Shown: positions 46,561 through 58,906, numbered from the stretch's first letter. The stretch: DNA of 64,000 bases from Fremontodendron californicum (GCA_030761205.1 JAULJL010000002.1:22175010-22239009), one strand, 5' to 3'. Translations and numbers: made by a program. Notes: generated by a model from the letters alone, not told the origin.

Positions 46561-46783
46561 CCCAAACATGAAATTTTTCCTTGATTTTGAAATTCTCCGA
46601 ATCACCCTCGTTTTTGGAAAAAAATATTCCGTTGTTAATGATAATTGATGATAATATCTCCCCGGTAGACCCAGCAAAGAACTCATGAATTATTTTAATT
46701 CGGGAATAATCTTGATAAAAAATATTATTTGCTTTTCATATATTTTGAAAATAAAAAAATGATCATGAATATGCAAAAATGTT
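46561..46783 (-). repeat. Fragment of family B LTR, minus orientation (continuation of 52045-56242)
   Basis: Contains CTCCCCGGTAGACCCAGCAAAG, the reverse complement of the block at about 51420-51440 in the solo LTR, plus the following 'ttgttaatgataattgatgat' text inverted. It is the part of the minus-strand LTR that was split off by the solo-LTR insertion at 46784. Confidence 0.7.
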
Positions 46784-47329
46784 TGTAGACACCTAATTTT
46801 GTCCGAACCATATAATCAAGTATATTTTCTTTCTAAATTGATGATTCAGAATGCAAAAAGGCTTTTCTCATCCTGCAGGTGGTACTCCGAGACTTAGTCT
46901 AAGAAAGCAGATAGAAAAAGTCAAACTCGAAAAAAATCAACCCCAAAAAAGTCAACCACGAAAAAGTCAACTACTGAAAAAGTCATCCCACTTTCAAAAT
47001 CAAGATATGAATTTCAATTGAAAGATGGTGAAAGAATTTTGATAATCCGAGGTCTACATTGAAAGATATGGAGGTCGAACGTTGGGTTACAGAATTTCAG
47101 TAGAAAAATCCTAGTTCGGGAAATTTAGGGAAAAGTGCTTGAACTATCAAATTGGTCGAAATTGAAGGTTCCAAATGAAAGATAAGCATTGACTACAGGT
47201 AATGGAGAAGCTACTTGAAATAAAAACTGAAAGAAAAGTCAATTTGGAAGAAAACCGAGAATTAATGTTTTTGGTAGATTTCGATGAAATTTGGGAGAAT
47301 TACAGAAATGGCCCGATTCGGTAAGACTA

Positions 47330-48000
47330 AATCCCCTAACTGATGAGGAGTGATTAAACAAAGATAGCCCAAGGCTCAGTTTGAATAAAATCTGAAAATC
47401 GAACTTGTTTTGAGCAAAACTGGGCTTCGGAGACAAAAGGGCAAAATTGGAAAATCTGGGAAAATAGCAAATGAACTCCAAAAATCTTGAAAATTTGCAG
47501 ATCTCATTCTTAAATCATTTTGAAGAGATTGGCAAAAGAAAATCTTGATTCGGAGTTCGTTTGCAAAATGGCCAAATCCCGGGTCCACTATGCAGAATTT
47601 CAAAAGGAAAAATCCCGTAAAAATAATGAATGAGCTCCAAAAATTCTGAAAATTTGCAGATCTCATTATTAAGTTATTTGGGAGAGATTGGTGAAATAAA
47701 ATCTTTATTCGGAGTTCGTTTTCAAAATGGTCAAATCTCGGGTCCCCTATGCAATAATTCAAGCAGATAAATCCCGAAAAAATAGCAAATGAGCCCCAAA
47801 AATTATGAAAAATTCTAGATCACATTTTAAAATTATTTGGAAGAGATTGGTGAAGAAAAATCTGGATTCGGAGCTAGTTTAAAAAATGGTAAAGTTCGGG
47901 TGCATAAAAGGGGCAATTTTGGAAATAATTCCGAAATAAATAGTAAATGGACTCGAAATTTTTTGAAAACTTCCAGAATTAAATTTTTTATTATTTCGGA
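47330..48000 (+). repeat. 159-bp sub-repeats in the solo LTR
   Basis: A 'gaaaatttgcagatctcat' phrase recurs at 47489, 47648, 47807 and 47965 (spacing 159, 159, 158), with the same linking text about 'ggagttcg...aaaatgg'. A weaker earlier copy starts near 47330-47388. About 4-5 diverged copies. Confidence 0.82.
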
Positions 48001-48258
48001 AGTATTAAAAAATGAAAATTCAAATTTGGAGTTTGTTTGCTATTTATTTAGGTTCGGGGGTCAAAAATATTATTTTACCGAAGAAACCGAAAAAAGGCAA
48101 ATTTGTAATTAAGAAAAGTATGAAAGAAGAAGGAATTATTGGGATTTTACCTCTTTTGGTCAGCCAGCATAGAGGAGAAGAAGAAAGCTTGATTAATTTA
48201 ATTCCTTAGTCACTATCAAGCTCACATGCTACTACTAGTACCTTGCAAATGGCCCCCC

Positions 48259-48840
48259 TTCATCCAATGGCTTAAGTGCCTTGTAGAAAAGTTGAATACA
48301 CCATTCAATGGCCAAGATTAAATGCCAAGATGAAATTCTTATTTGTCATGAAAGAACCCTCATCTAATGGCCGAGAATGGAGGAGCACAATTCATCCAAA
48401 GGTGGACATCCATTCGGCCAAGCAAGGAAGTGCATGGGATTAATCATTTTCATCCAATGGCTTAGGCCATGTACAAGGGCTGAGTACACATGTTAAGGGC
48501 TGGGATTAAATTCCAAGATGACATTTTTATATTGTCATGAAAGAATCCTCATCCAATGGCCAAGAATAGAAGAGCACAACTCATCCAAGGGTAGGCACTC
48601 AAAGGGCCAAGCAGGGGAGTGCATGGGATTGGTCCTCATTTTCATCTAAGGGCTGAGGTTATTACAAGGGCTGAGTACATATCTTAAGGGCTGCTATCAA
48701 TTGGCAAGATGACATTTTTATGTTGTCATGAAAATATCTTAATCTGAGGGCCAAAATTAGAGGAGAAAAGTGCAAAAAATCATCCAATGGTGGGCATGCC
48801 ATTAGGCCAAGTCATTAGGGGAGGGGGCTGATCAATTTTG
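48259..48840 (+). repeat. ~191-bp sub-repeats in the solo LTR, three copies
   Basis: 'tcatccaatggctta' starts at about 48260, 48450 and 48642. Each unit carries 'aagatgacatttttat.ttgtcatgaaa', 'catccaa.gg.ccaagaat' and 'gtgcatgggatt' in the same order. Confidence 0.8.
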
Positions 48841-49064
48841 ATAAGTTTTGAAGGCTGGAAGTCAGTAGCTAAGAGAGAAAAAAAAAGTTTTTTTAAAAAA
48901 GAAAGAAAGCTTTTGTTAAGGTAGCCATTCTACCATTGCTACTACATTTTTTCTTCTTCTTCCTCATGCTTTATTTCTTGTTTTCCATGTGATTTCCTAC
49001 CATTTCTTTTTACATCTTTCTTGTTGTTATTGCTTTTCAAAAAATAAATAAAACAATGGTTAGG

Positions 49065-49275
49065 CTTCATGATCTTGATGAAAATCAAGTGATAATAGTT
49101 AGGGTGGACTTTGTCCAATATACCAACCATGGAGCTTATCTCCAAATTTTTTTTTACCTTAGTTATTTTTTATGATTTTGAGATTGAAAAGCCTTCATGA
49201 CCTTGATAAAAATCAAGTGATAATGGTTAAGGGGGGCTTTGTCCAATGTACCAACCATGGAGCTCATCTCTTTGT
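49065..49275 (+). repeat. Two-copy 129-bp direct repeat in the solo LTR
   Basis: 'catgatcttgatgaaaatca...accaaccatggagct' at 49068-49140 recurs with few changes at 49197-49265. Confidence 0.75.
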
Positions 49276-49439
49276 TATTTCTTTGCTTACTTTAACTTGC
49301 TTATTTCTATTATTGTTTATCATTATGTATATTTATATTCTTGCTAACATTCTTGTTCTTTTGAATTATGTCATATTTTTGCATTTGGGGCTATTGTCAT
49401 ATAGTTTAGGCCATTTCCATTTTTAATATCATCTTCCAT

Positions 49440-49860
49440 AGCATTTAGTTAGGTCATTTTACATGACATTTCTCACAACACTTTGGTTCCTAGGCCATTC
49501 GGCCATGTGTATTTTCTATATGCTTTAGGTCATTTTTCTAGGCCATGATATTTGCTATTTCATTGAGACATCTAGGTCATTTTACATGTCATTTAGCTTT
49601 AGGCCATTTTCATATGTCATGTTATTTTTCCATGACATTTAGACATTAGGCCATTTTTATTATTCCATGTCATTTTACATGTCATTTAAGCTTTAGGCTA
49701 TTTTCATATGTCATGTTGTTTTTCCATGACATTTAGACATTAGGCCATTTTCATATGTTATGTCATTTCCCATGTCATTTAGGCACTAGGCCATTTTCAT
49801 TATTCCATGTCATTTGCCATGTCATTTAGACACTAGGTCATGCATATTAAGTTAGGATAA
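49440..49860 (+). repeat. 'catgtcatttag...aggccatttt' tandem array in the solo LTR
   Basis: Degenerate units of about 48 bp, pairing into about 97 bp. The motif reappears at 51040-51310 as a ~20-bp 'atatgccatatcatt' array. Confidence 0.7.
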
Positions 49861-52079
49861 CATTTATTGTCATGCAAACTCATGCTAGGCATTTAGGTTA
49901 TTTATGCCATGCATTTTCCATATCACTAGACTTTAAACCATGCATTTCATGCATTCACCTTGCTGTATTTTCATGCATTCCATGTCATGCCACATGATTT
50001 ATGACTTAGGCCAATCAATGGCTCAAAGTCATGCTTACTTGAGCATACTTGTGGAAAATTAAAGGGTTGTCAAATTGTTTATTCTACCTTTGTGTTTTTT
50101 TTTACTTAGCCAATTTTTGTCTAACTTTTTAAAAGGGTTAGCTACTATTTGTGGGTCTTTAGGGGAGTCTCTAATACTTTTAATTTGATTTTTAAATGAT
50201 TTTATCAAAGGCAAAAAAATATGTTTTGGCAAAACAGTTTTTCATCCAGTACTCGTATTTTCCCGATTTTTCTAGGCAGCATCTTTAATAAAAAAATTAA
50301 GCCAATTTTTTATTGTGTAGTTTTACATGTTCTTAGTGTCAAATAATTTGTTTAGGTTTTTTTGAATTTTTAAAAATAGTTTAAAAAATCGTGTATCAAA
50401 ATAGGACAGTAGAGGCAAATTTGAATTCAAAAGAAAAACAATTGTTTAATTTGGCTAAGGCATTTAGAGGGGGTTGGTTAGAAGCTTCAGCTACTGTCTT
50501 AGGATAGTTTCTAAGTCTTTTTAAACTTTAAAAATGATTTTATAAATCTAGGGTTAAGGGTGGTCAAGTCCGGGATTTTAAACTTAGAAAATTAGAGCCA
50601 TTTTTAAAGGGTTTGGTGGGGGGTTTTAATCTTCATTCAAGTTTTTCTTCAAAATTGTTTTTCAAACAATCACAAAGTTTTGTTTTTAGAAAACCTAATT
50701 TGACATATTTTCCTAAGGTAGCCGGATATCTTTTTAGATATACGGATTTCTTTATTTAGAGGAAAAAAATACATTTTCATGCATTGCATTTTCCATATTC
50801 ATGCATTTTATTTAATATGTGATTTATGCTATGATATTTTTCATGGTATTATTATTTTTTTGATTTGCATTTTATGATGTTATATTGTTTTCCATATGGT
50901 TTTGAATATTTCATGCATCTATGCTTTTTATTTTAGTTATTTATTGTTGTCAAAATATTTAGCATATACTATGTTCATGCATTTATTATTTTATTTTCTT
51001 GCATATTTCATGATAGCATTATATTTATGTTTCATGTCATTTCATGTCACTTAGATCATATTCCATGTTATTTAGGTTTTATTATTTAGAATATGCCATA
51101 TCATTCAAAATATGCCATATCATTGAAAATATGCCATATCATTTAAAATTGCTATGTCATTTAAATCATTTTATTTCATTTAGAACATATCATGTTACCT
51201 AGGTCAATTCATTTAGGATTTTTCATTTCATCTAGAATATACTATGCCATTTAAATTATATAATATCATATCATTTAGGTTACATTATATTATCTAGACT
51301 TTGCTATGTCATTTTATTTATGTCACACATGTTCATTTTCATTTTTTAAAATATTTTGAAAAAGATAATGATTTTCAATAAAATAAAGATATTCTCGAGT
51401 TAAAATATTTTATGAGTTCTCTACCGGGTTTGCTGGGGAGGATATCATCAATTATCATTGATAACATAATATCTTCTTTAAAACGAGAATAATTCAAAAA
51501 ATTCCAAGTTAATAAAATTTTTCTATATTTTGCCACGTTTGTTGGGGAATATAGAAAAATTTTGAATTAATAAATTCCAGATCACTTTCAATTAAAAATG
51601 AAATTATTTTTCTTTAAATTGGAAATTAATTTAAAATACCAAATTTAAAACTGAATTTTGTACCGAGACTTGAGATAACACACGATTAATAAGGTACCAT
51701 TTTATACGGGCGTTGTGGGGGTGCTAATCCTTCCCCACGAGTAACCGAGTCTCGAACCCAATTCTTTGATTTTCTCTGGTTTATAACACAGACTTGAAAT
51801 TGGTTTTAAAAATGTTTTAATTAATTTTAAAATGTTTTATAAAATCGGTTTTAATAGGTGGCCGATCACACCTAGCTAAAAATGATTGGTGGCGACTCCA
51901 TGTCTTTTTTCAAGGTCATTTTCAAAACCTTCATTTTTAAAGAGGAATTAAGTCGACTTTTCCTCGGTTTTTTAATGTCACGTTTAACGAATAATAAAGT
52001 CTTGCGATGAGACCCATCGTTATTTTTTAGGTTGCGACAATGTTACTAAGATAAAAATTAAACAAACATGCATATTTAT

Positions 52080-52560
52080 CATGGCATGACAAACATTTTA
52101 TTATGACATGGTAAAAGAATTAATGACATGGCATGCTTGACATGGCAAAAATCTAAATGACATGGCATAAAGAATGAATGACATGGCATATGAGTTGATG
52201 ACTTGGCATAATCTAAATGACATGGCACATGAATGAATGTCATGACATATGAATGAATGATATGACATGCTTGACATGGCAAAATTCAAATGACATGGCA
52301 CATGAATGAATGACATGGCATTTGAATAAATGACATAGCATAATCTAAATGATATGGCATATGCATGCATGCATGACATAATCTAACTGATATGGCATGT
52401 GTATGAATGACATGGCATCCTTGACATGGCATAATCTAAATGATATGACATGTGTATATCTGACATGGCATGCTTGACATGGCAAATTCTAAATGACATA
52501 GCATATGAATGAATGACATGGCATGCTTGACATGGCAAAATCACAAAATGACATCATCAT
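52080..52560 (-). repeat. 'gacatggcat' tandem array in the minus-strand LTR
   Basis: Dense repeats of GACATGGCAT, AATGAATGACATGGCA and CTTGACATGGCA in units of roughly 26-40 bp. It is the inverted counterpart of the 49440-51310 arrays but expanded differently. Confidence 0.75.
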
Positions 52561-54899
52561 AAAATATTCATAATCACATCATGATCACATGCACATATCA
52601 TTATTTTGAAATGGATAATTCATGTGAGGAATCACATAAATGGCATATGTCGGAAAATATTACCGTGCTCCCCGGTAAACCCATCAAAGCTTGGAAAATA
52701 ATTCTTTCATATGATATTTACATGATTCTAAATAAAACAAAACCCATGCCTTACGATTTCATAACCACGTGCGTTGAATAATTTCCTAACCTCCCCGGCA
52801 AACCCCGTAAAGATTAGGAATCAATTCTTGCCAATTGTTTAGGAAACCGAGAAGCACATTTTTATGCCAAATTAAGTAAAAACATTTTTAAATATGCAAT
52901 GCATGAAGATGTATTTCTTCCTTGAAGTAAGGACATCCGTATACCTGAAAAGGTATCCGACTTCCTTTGGAAGAAACTTAAATTGGATTTTCAAAGCTGA
53001 ATGACTTTGTGCTCGGATTAAAAAAATTGGAATTTTTGGAGGAAAAAAAGGCCTTGGCCGAACCCCCTAAAGCAAGCTCTAGTTCCTCTTATTTTTTTTA
53101 AAACCTGGGTTGACTACCCATGACCTGATTTTTGTAAAATCAATTTTTATCCTTGAGATAACATGAAATCAACCTAAACCAATACTAATGACTCAAATCA
53201 GCCCCTCCTTTTTAAAAATAAAAAATCAAAAAATTATTGATTTAGAAAAACTCATTTCCAACTCCTATGACTAGTTTTGAAAAGCTACTTTTTTTACCCT
53301 TTTTAAAAAATTTAAAAATTTCTAGAAAAATCAGTATAGACTTGAAACATAATGACCTTTATGGGAAAACAATTGGTTTAATTTTTGGACTAGAGATGCC
53401 TTGACCGAATTTTCACTAAAGTCAGAATAGTAAACTAAAAACTGTTTTATCAAAAATCATTTTTCCAACCTTTAAAGGTCTACATGTGGTTAAAAAATCT
53501 TTTTATTTTGACAAAAAAAAACTTAGTAAAAAAATCTGAAAGTCAGAATATCCAACTTAAACTATCTCTTTTTCAACTAGTATTGACAAGGGATTTTTGG
53601 CTAGAGATCATTGGTTGGTCTTAGCCAAAAAACCTAGTTGAAAATGGTGTGAAATGCATGATTTTACAGCCAAAAAACATATGACAAAGAATCAATCATG
53701 ATTTAAAAATATAAACAAGCAAGAAAAAGAAAGCAAGGTTGGCTCAATGGTTGGTTCCTTGGACATAGTCCCACCTAACCAAAATTGCTTAACTAAAATC
53801 AAGATCTTCAAGCTTCTCAAAACTTTTATTTGATTTTTTTAAAAAGAAAAACCAAAGGGGACAATCTATCCTACCATACTGGTGAAGCCCACAATCAACA
53901 AGCAAGCAAAAACAAGCACAATAAGCCCCCCTTTGATTTCGGCTAAAGCAAGAAATGTGTAAAAATTTTTGTTAACTTGGTTATTTTGAAAAGAATAAAG
54001 AATAAAAGAAAGAAAACCTTTTAAAGTTTATTTTGAAAAACCTTTTATTCAATCAATGAAAGTTAACAAATCACATGGAAAAAGAGAAGGAAAAGAACAT
54101 GATATTAAAGAAAATAATTGAAGAAGAAGAGAGGAAATAGCTACTTAGCAATTGCTTTCCAAATCAAGCTCTTCAATTTCTCCTCCTCTCTTTTCTTTTT
54201 CTTCCTTTTTCTTCTCAAAAGTCTAGTGAAATGCCTTTGAAAAAAATCAATCCTTCTTTTCTTTCTAGAGTGGCCGGCCCCCTTGTATATAGTAGAGAGC
54301 ATTTTATTTTTTTGCCCTTGTCATGCTTTGCATGCTCTCCCAACATCCTTGCCACATGGCTAAAAAATGTCCCCTTCTTGCATGATGCTTTCCTTAAATT
54401 AAGAGTTCTTGTCCCCCTTTTGCATGATTCTTTCCTTAAATTAAGGGTTTCCCAGCCTCTTATTGGCCAATAATGTCACCTAGATTATTCTTGTCTACTA
54501 TTTTTACAAAATATCTAAGCCACTTGTCATGATCATATGACTTACTATTAAAACATCTTATGTGACATTTTTAATCCTATTTGGCATCATCTCATAGCCT
54601 TCACATGCTCTTCACATGGTTTTGCAATTTGGAGACCTCCCATTGGCCAAAAATGCCATGTAGGCAAGTAGTGGAGAATCTTGTCCTTTCTTAAAAATGT
54701 CATCTTGCTATACAATCTTAGCCATTTGATTCAAGATGATCACACCCTCTCCTTCATCCATGGGCTGGCCGAAAATGGCTTGGAATTTTTCAGGCCTTTC
54801 CAAATTTTTTTATTTGCAAAATGGCCTTTTTTGATTTCGATAAAATTGCATTTTGGCCCCCAAACTTAATTTAATTGCAAATGGACCCCAATTTTGTAT

Positions 54900-55500
54900 T
54901 TTCCTTTTCCAATTCATCCCATCCAATATAAAACTCAGTTCTGGAGGTTTTCATATTTTTCTGAGCTCAAATTCTATTTTTCCCAGATTTTTCTCTAAAG
55001 TTTTGGTTTAGTGCCTCCCAAACTTTGTCTTTTTTCATTTGAGCTCCGATTCTGGATTTTTCTTCTCCAACCCCTTCCATAAAATATAAAACTCAGATCT
55101 GGATGTTTTCATAATTTTTCGAGCTCGTTTTCTATTTTTCCCGAAATTTTCTCTTGGAATTCCAGATTAGTGCACCCGAACGTTGTCTTTTTCCATTTGA
55201 GTTTCGATTCTGGATTTTTATTCTCCAATCCCTTCCATAAAATATAAAACTCAGATATAGAAGTTTTCATAATTTTTCAAGCTCGTTTTCTATTTTTCTC
55301 GGATTTTTCTCTTTAAATTTCGGATTAGTGCCTCCCGAACTTTGGCTTTTTCCATTTGAGCTTCAATTCAGGATTTTTATACTCCAATCCCTTCTATAAA
55401 ATATAAAACTCAGTTTTGGAAGTTTTCATAATTTTTCGAGCTCGGATTCTATTTTCCCGGATTTTCCAAAATTGCCCTTTAACCCCCGAAACCTCGATTT
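54900..55500 (-). repeat. 159-bp sub-repeats in the minus-strand LTR
   Basis: AAACTCAG recurs at 54931, 55088, 55247 and 55406 (spacing 157, 159, 159). These are the same units as 47330-48000 in inverse orientation. Confidence 0.82.
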
Positions 55501-56242
55501 TACTCGAAACAGGCCCAATTTTTGGATTTTCTTTTTCCACTGCCTTTTTCATATATTGAATTAGAGTTGGTCCAAAAAGCCCAATTTTTACATCCGAATT
55601 CCTCTCCGATTTTGTTTTCCCCTTTTCCTTAATATTGGGAATTTTCTAGTTTTTTTGCTTTTTCTCCCATCGGCTCTTCCTTGGGATCCACTTTTAATTG
55701 GAACTTGGGATATTTTTATTTTTTATCCTTTATCAACTGGGGGCTTCAATTTTACCGAATTGGACCATCTCTGCAGTTTTCCCCAAATTTGTGAATTTCC
55801 TATTTATTCATTAAATCCTTATTTTCTTTTTTCTCTTCAAACCAATTCTTTCTTCAACTCCGCTTCAAAATTGGACCTTCCAATATCCATATTTGTTGAT
55901 CTTAATCCATTTGGAACCTCCAATTTTGCAAGATTAGGCATTTTTTCGACATTGAATTTTTGCAGTCTGTCTTCCAAACTCTCTATCTATCTTTGTAGAC
56001 ATCCGATTATCAAAATTCCTTCACCATTGATCAATTCAACTTCAAATCTTGATTTTATTGAGAGTTGACTTTTAATGGTTGACTTTTTTGGAGTTGACTT
56101 TTTTAGGTTGACTTTTCGTGTTGACTTCCGATTAAAGTCTTGGAGACCCATCTGAGGAATGGTGGAAGTCTTTTTGCATTCTGGGAAGTTGAAAAGGAGA
56201 AACACCTTGTTTAGAGGGGCTGAACAAAGTTAGGTGTCTACA

Positions 56243-56258
56243 GCTGCCCCTCTTTGCC
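56243..56258 (-). other. Polypurine tract of the minus-strand Gypsy copy
   Basis: On the minus strand GGCAAAGAGGGGCAGC, ending directly before the LTR start TGTAGACACC. Confidence 0.75.
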
Positions 56259-56412
56259 TATTGCTGAAAATTAGGAATCAGGCAAAGATAAAATAGACCA
56301 TAATTTTGTCTGGTTAGTGAAATCACATGCGAAGGATAAGAGGGAGAATTCTCATCATTTTTTATTCATTTTTTTGATTTTTTTTCATTTTGTAAACTGT
56401 AAAAGATAAAAG

Positions 56413-56770
56413 AAATTTGTCCTTAAATTGAGTTCCCTGACTAATCAAGGCTCGACCCATCTTAAGGAAACGAGTTTGATTTGCAAGAGAAGAAAATACC
56501 TCGACGCAGATCCCGGGGCCTTACCTTTTCTCGATGAATTGTTTAAAACATAAGATTTGTCCTTAAATTGAGTTCTCTGACTAATCAAGGCTCGACCTGT
56601 TTAAGGAAACGAGTTCGATTTTTGAGAGAAGAAAATACCTCGGCAGAGATCCCGGGGCTTTACCTCATCTTGTTGAAGCTTTGTCTAAAACAATGAGATT
56701 TGTCCTTAAATTGAGTTCCCTGACTAATCAGGGCCCGACCCGTCTTATGGAAACGAGCTTGGTTTCTTTA
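56413..56770 (-). repeat. ~142-bp tandem repeat, about 2.5 copies
   Basis: 'atttgtccttaaattgagtt' starts at 56413, 56555 and 56698. Each is followed by 'ctgactaatca.ggc.cgacc' and, in the first two, by 'cagatcccggggc..tacct'. Confidence 0.85.
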
Positions 56771-56776
56771 AAACTT

Positions 56777-57197
56777 GGATGTCTTGTCCGAGAAATTTAG
56801 TTGTCTTGTCCAGGAAAATTTGGATGTCTTGTTCGAGAAATCTGGTTGTCTTGTCCAGAAAAATTTGGATGTCTTGTCCGATAGATCTGGTTGCCTTGTC
56901 CAGAAAATTTTGGATGTCTTGTCAGAGAAATCAGGTTGTCTTGTCCAAAAAAATTTGGATGTCTTGTCCGAGAAATCTGGTTGTCTTGTCCAGAAATATT
57001 TTGATGCCTTGTCCGAGAGTTCTGGTTGTCTTGTCAGAGAAATTTGGTTTTCTTGTCCAGAAAAATTTTGTCCGAGAAATCTGGTTGTCTTGTCCAAAAA
57101 ATTTGGATGTCTTGTCCGAGAGATCTGGTTATCTTGTCTAGAAAAATTTGGATGTCTTATCCGAGAAATCTGGTTGTCTTGTCTAGAAAAATTTGGA
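56777..57197. repeat. 45-bp minisatellite, about nine copies
   Basis: The unit runs GGATGTCTTGTCCGAGAAAT then CTGGTTGTCTTGTCCAGAAAAATTT. Starts are at 56777, 56822, 56867 and 56912 (exact 45-bp steps), and one unit near 57060 is shortened. Each unit is itself two related halves with the TCTTGTC core. Because 45 is a multiple of 3, several frames on both strands stay open; these are not genes. Confidence 0.9.
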
Positions 57198-57469
57198 TAA
57201 AGTGCTTACTTCCTTTTGTGCCAGCTATGTTGGACTTAAGAAAGAAAACTTTCCATGGTTTTTGCAATGTTAGTCAAATGCGGTGATATTGATGACAAAT
57301 TTTACAAATGTTTGTAAGATGCATGTTCCCTAGGGATGAATGCAATTACATGATTATGTCATGAGTTTTAATCCTTGATTTCATTGAGGTTCACGAATCT
57401 TTTTTAACTCCACTGTTTGCTCTACTTGATGAGTTTTTTATCCTTACGGACTCACTGAGACTCATAAAT

Positions 57470-57720
57470 TTCCTGACTCTGTGACAGTGTCTTCAGCCTA
57501 TTTCTGATTTGCCCTTCTTGATGGGCTCTTCTCTACGGTTTCACCTTGATTCACAAATTTTCTGAGTCTGTGATGGTGTTTCCAACCTATCCATGGTTTG
57601 CTCTTCTTGATAGGCTCTTCTCTATGGTTTCACCGTGATCCACAAGTTTTCTGACTCTGTGACGGTGTTTCCAACCTATCCATGGTTTGCCCTTCTTGAT
57701 GAGCTTTTTAGTATTATGGA
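57470..57720. repeat. ~90-bp tandem repeat, about three copies
   Basis: Units carry 'ctgactctgtgacggtgtttccaacctat', 'tttgcccttcttgatgggctc' and 'ttctctatggtttcaccgtga' in order, near 57475, 57567 and 57656. Confidence 0.75.
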
Positions 57721-58906
57721 TTGTCGCAAGTTTCTCCAAATTTTAGTGGTTTCCAAACCTCTTCTAAAATTTAAATCTACTCCACAGTAATGCTAAGAAA
57801 TCCTTTAAAGATTTTTTTTTTTTTTTATGTTTACTAATCATCATTCAATTTGATAACATTCAAAATGCATCACAACATATATGAAAGATGGTGGAAACAA
57901 CCATATGCCATGAAAGGGCCAACAAAAGTTCATTGCAAAAAGGTTTAGATGACAAAGATGAATATCAAGGATTTAAAATAAAAATGTAATGGAAAAGGCA
58001 TAGATGCCCCAAATACGGAATATCCTAGACCCTTCCTGCCTTAGTTCTTTTGAAATATCTTTTGAGCGAGCTAATTGCTTGTGTGACTTCTCGGCTTTCG
58101 CTGTTTCTTCAGACCTAGCTTTACCCTTTCTTTGAATTTCTGATACTTTCCCCCCCTTTACACGGAGCATTGATTCAACCAGATCAGTACTTGGGCCGTC
58201 CTTTGTTGGTTTTTAACCCAAGTGTCCCCCGTTCGGTTTTAAGTCACCCTTTTTTGGGTTTTTGGCTTAAACCTCTCCTTTTACATTCCTTTTTCATTTT
58301 CTTTTTTCTTTTTCGTGTTCCACCATGCATGTGAGAATTCTAGATTCTTCCATGGTAAAAATGAAAATTCAAAAGATGGGATGAAATCTGAGAAAAACCT
58401 TTCAAGTTAAATACCCATGCTTGATCAAAATGGACTTTTAAAGCACGTAATGTAGGCCAAGGTTCGGGTTTAAAAAGAAAAGATAAATAGGCCCAAAATG
58501 TGTTTAAGGGTGATCAGATCAAGGATCATTTCATGAGGAGGATTCATTTTCCATTCTTTTTTCTTCTCTTTTTTTTTTCACATTTTTGTGTGTTTTTTTT
58601 TTTTTTTGATGGCTCCTTTCGCCATGATTTTTTTGAAGGAGATCTTTCCTCGCATTTGCCCCCAGTGTGGAGGGTGATCGTTGATCAGGGTTCAAAGAAT
58701 GAAAGAATTTCTAAGGCTCAAAGGGGTGACTAGGGATAATTTCTTCTTAGTGAAAAGAATATGAAAAATGGCCATTTATCATATGAAGCATGAATATTCT
58801 CATTGAAAAGCAATCCTCAGGGGAAATAGATAAATAGAATTTTCATTTTTGCAACTGAAATTATTCGAATTCTCATATGCACGGTACCACACTTTTTCTT
58901 TTTTCT

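Larger units (their letters stand above)
46784..52039 (+). mobile_element. Solo LTR of Gypsy family B, 5.26 kb
   Basis: Starts TGTAGACACC and ends GGTTGCGACA. It is flanked by the identical 5-mer ATGTT (46779-46783 and 52040-52044). There is no coding sequence inside. The start matches the LTR start that follows a polypurine tract at 56242 (minus strand), so this is a whole LTR without its internal region, the usual outcome of LTR-LTR recombination. It is packed with family-specific sub-repeats. The phrase GGTGGCGACTCC at about 51890 lies inside the LTR. Confidence 0.85.
52045..56242 (-). repeat. 3' LTR of the minus-strand Gypsy family B copy
   Basis: On the minus strand it begins TGTAGACACCTAAC at 56242, directly after a polypurine tract. 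It shows the family's landmarks in order: AAAAGTCAAC block (56030-56130), 159-bp sub-repeats (54900-55500), 'atggttgg..' and 'ggacttagtcc' text (53700-53800) and 'catggcat' arrays (52080-52560). At 52045 it is cut by the solo LTR and resumes at 46783. Its last several hundred bases are missing. Confidence 0.8.
56259..58906 (-). mobile_element. Family B 3' non-coding internal region with tandem arrays
   Basis: About 2.65 kb between pol and the polypurine tract without coding sequence. It carries three separate tandem arrays (56413-56770, 56777-57197, 57470-57720). Tandem repeats in this position are known for Tat/Ogre-type Gypsy elements. 58330-58900 is the segment related to relics at 21085-22200 and 44140-44350. 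Confidence 0.7.

Noticed and set aside
51885..51900. GGTGGCGACTCC considered as a primer-binding site marking an LTR end
   Set aside because: The perfect ATGTT duplication places the LTR end 150 bp later at GCGACA, so this phrase is inside the LTR.
52080..52560. Regular short repeats considered as a CRISPR-like array
   Set aside because: Units are degenerate and contiguous without unique spacers, and the DNA is plant nuclear.
56768..57200. Long open frames on both strands coding repeated 15-residue units
   Set aside because: They follow from a 45-bp minisatellite (a multiple of three) in a retrotransposon 3' region; no start context and no known protein.
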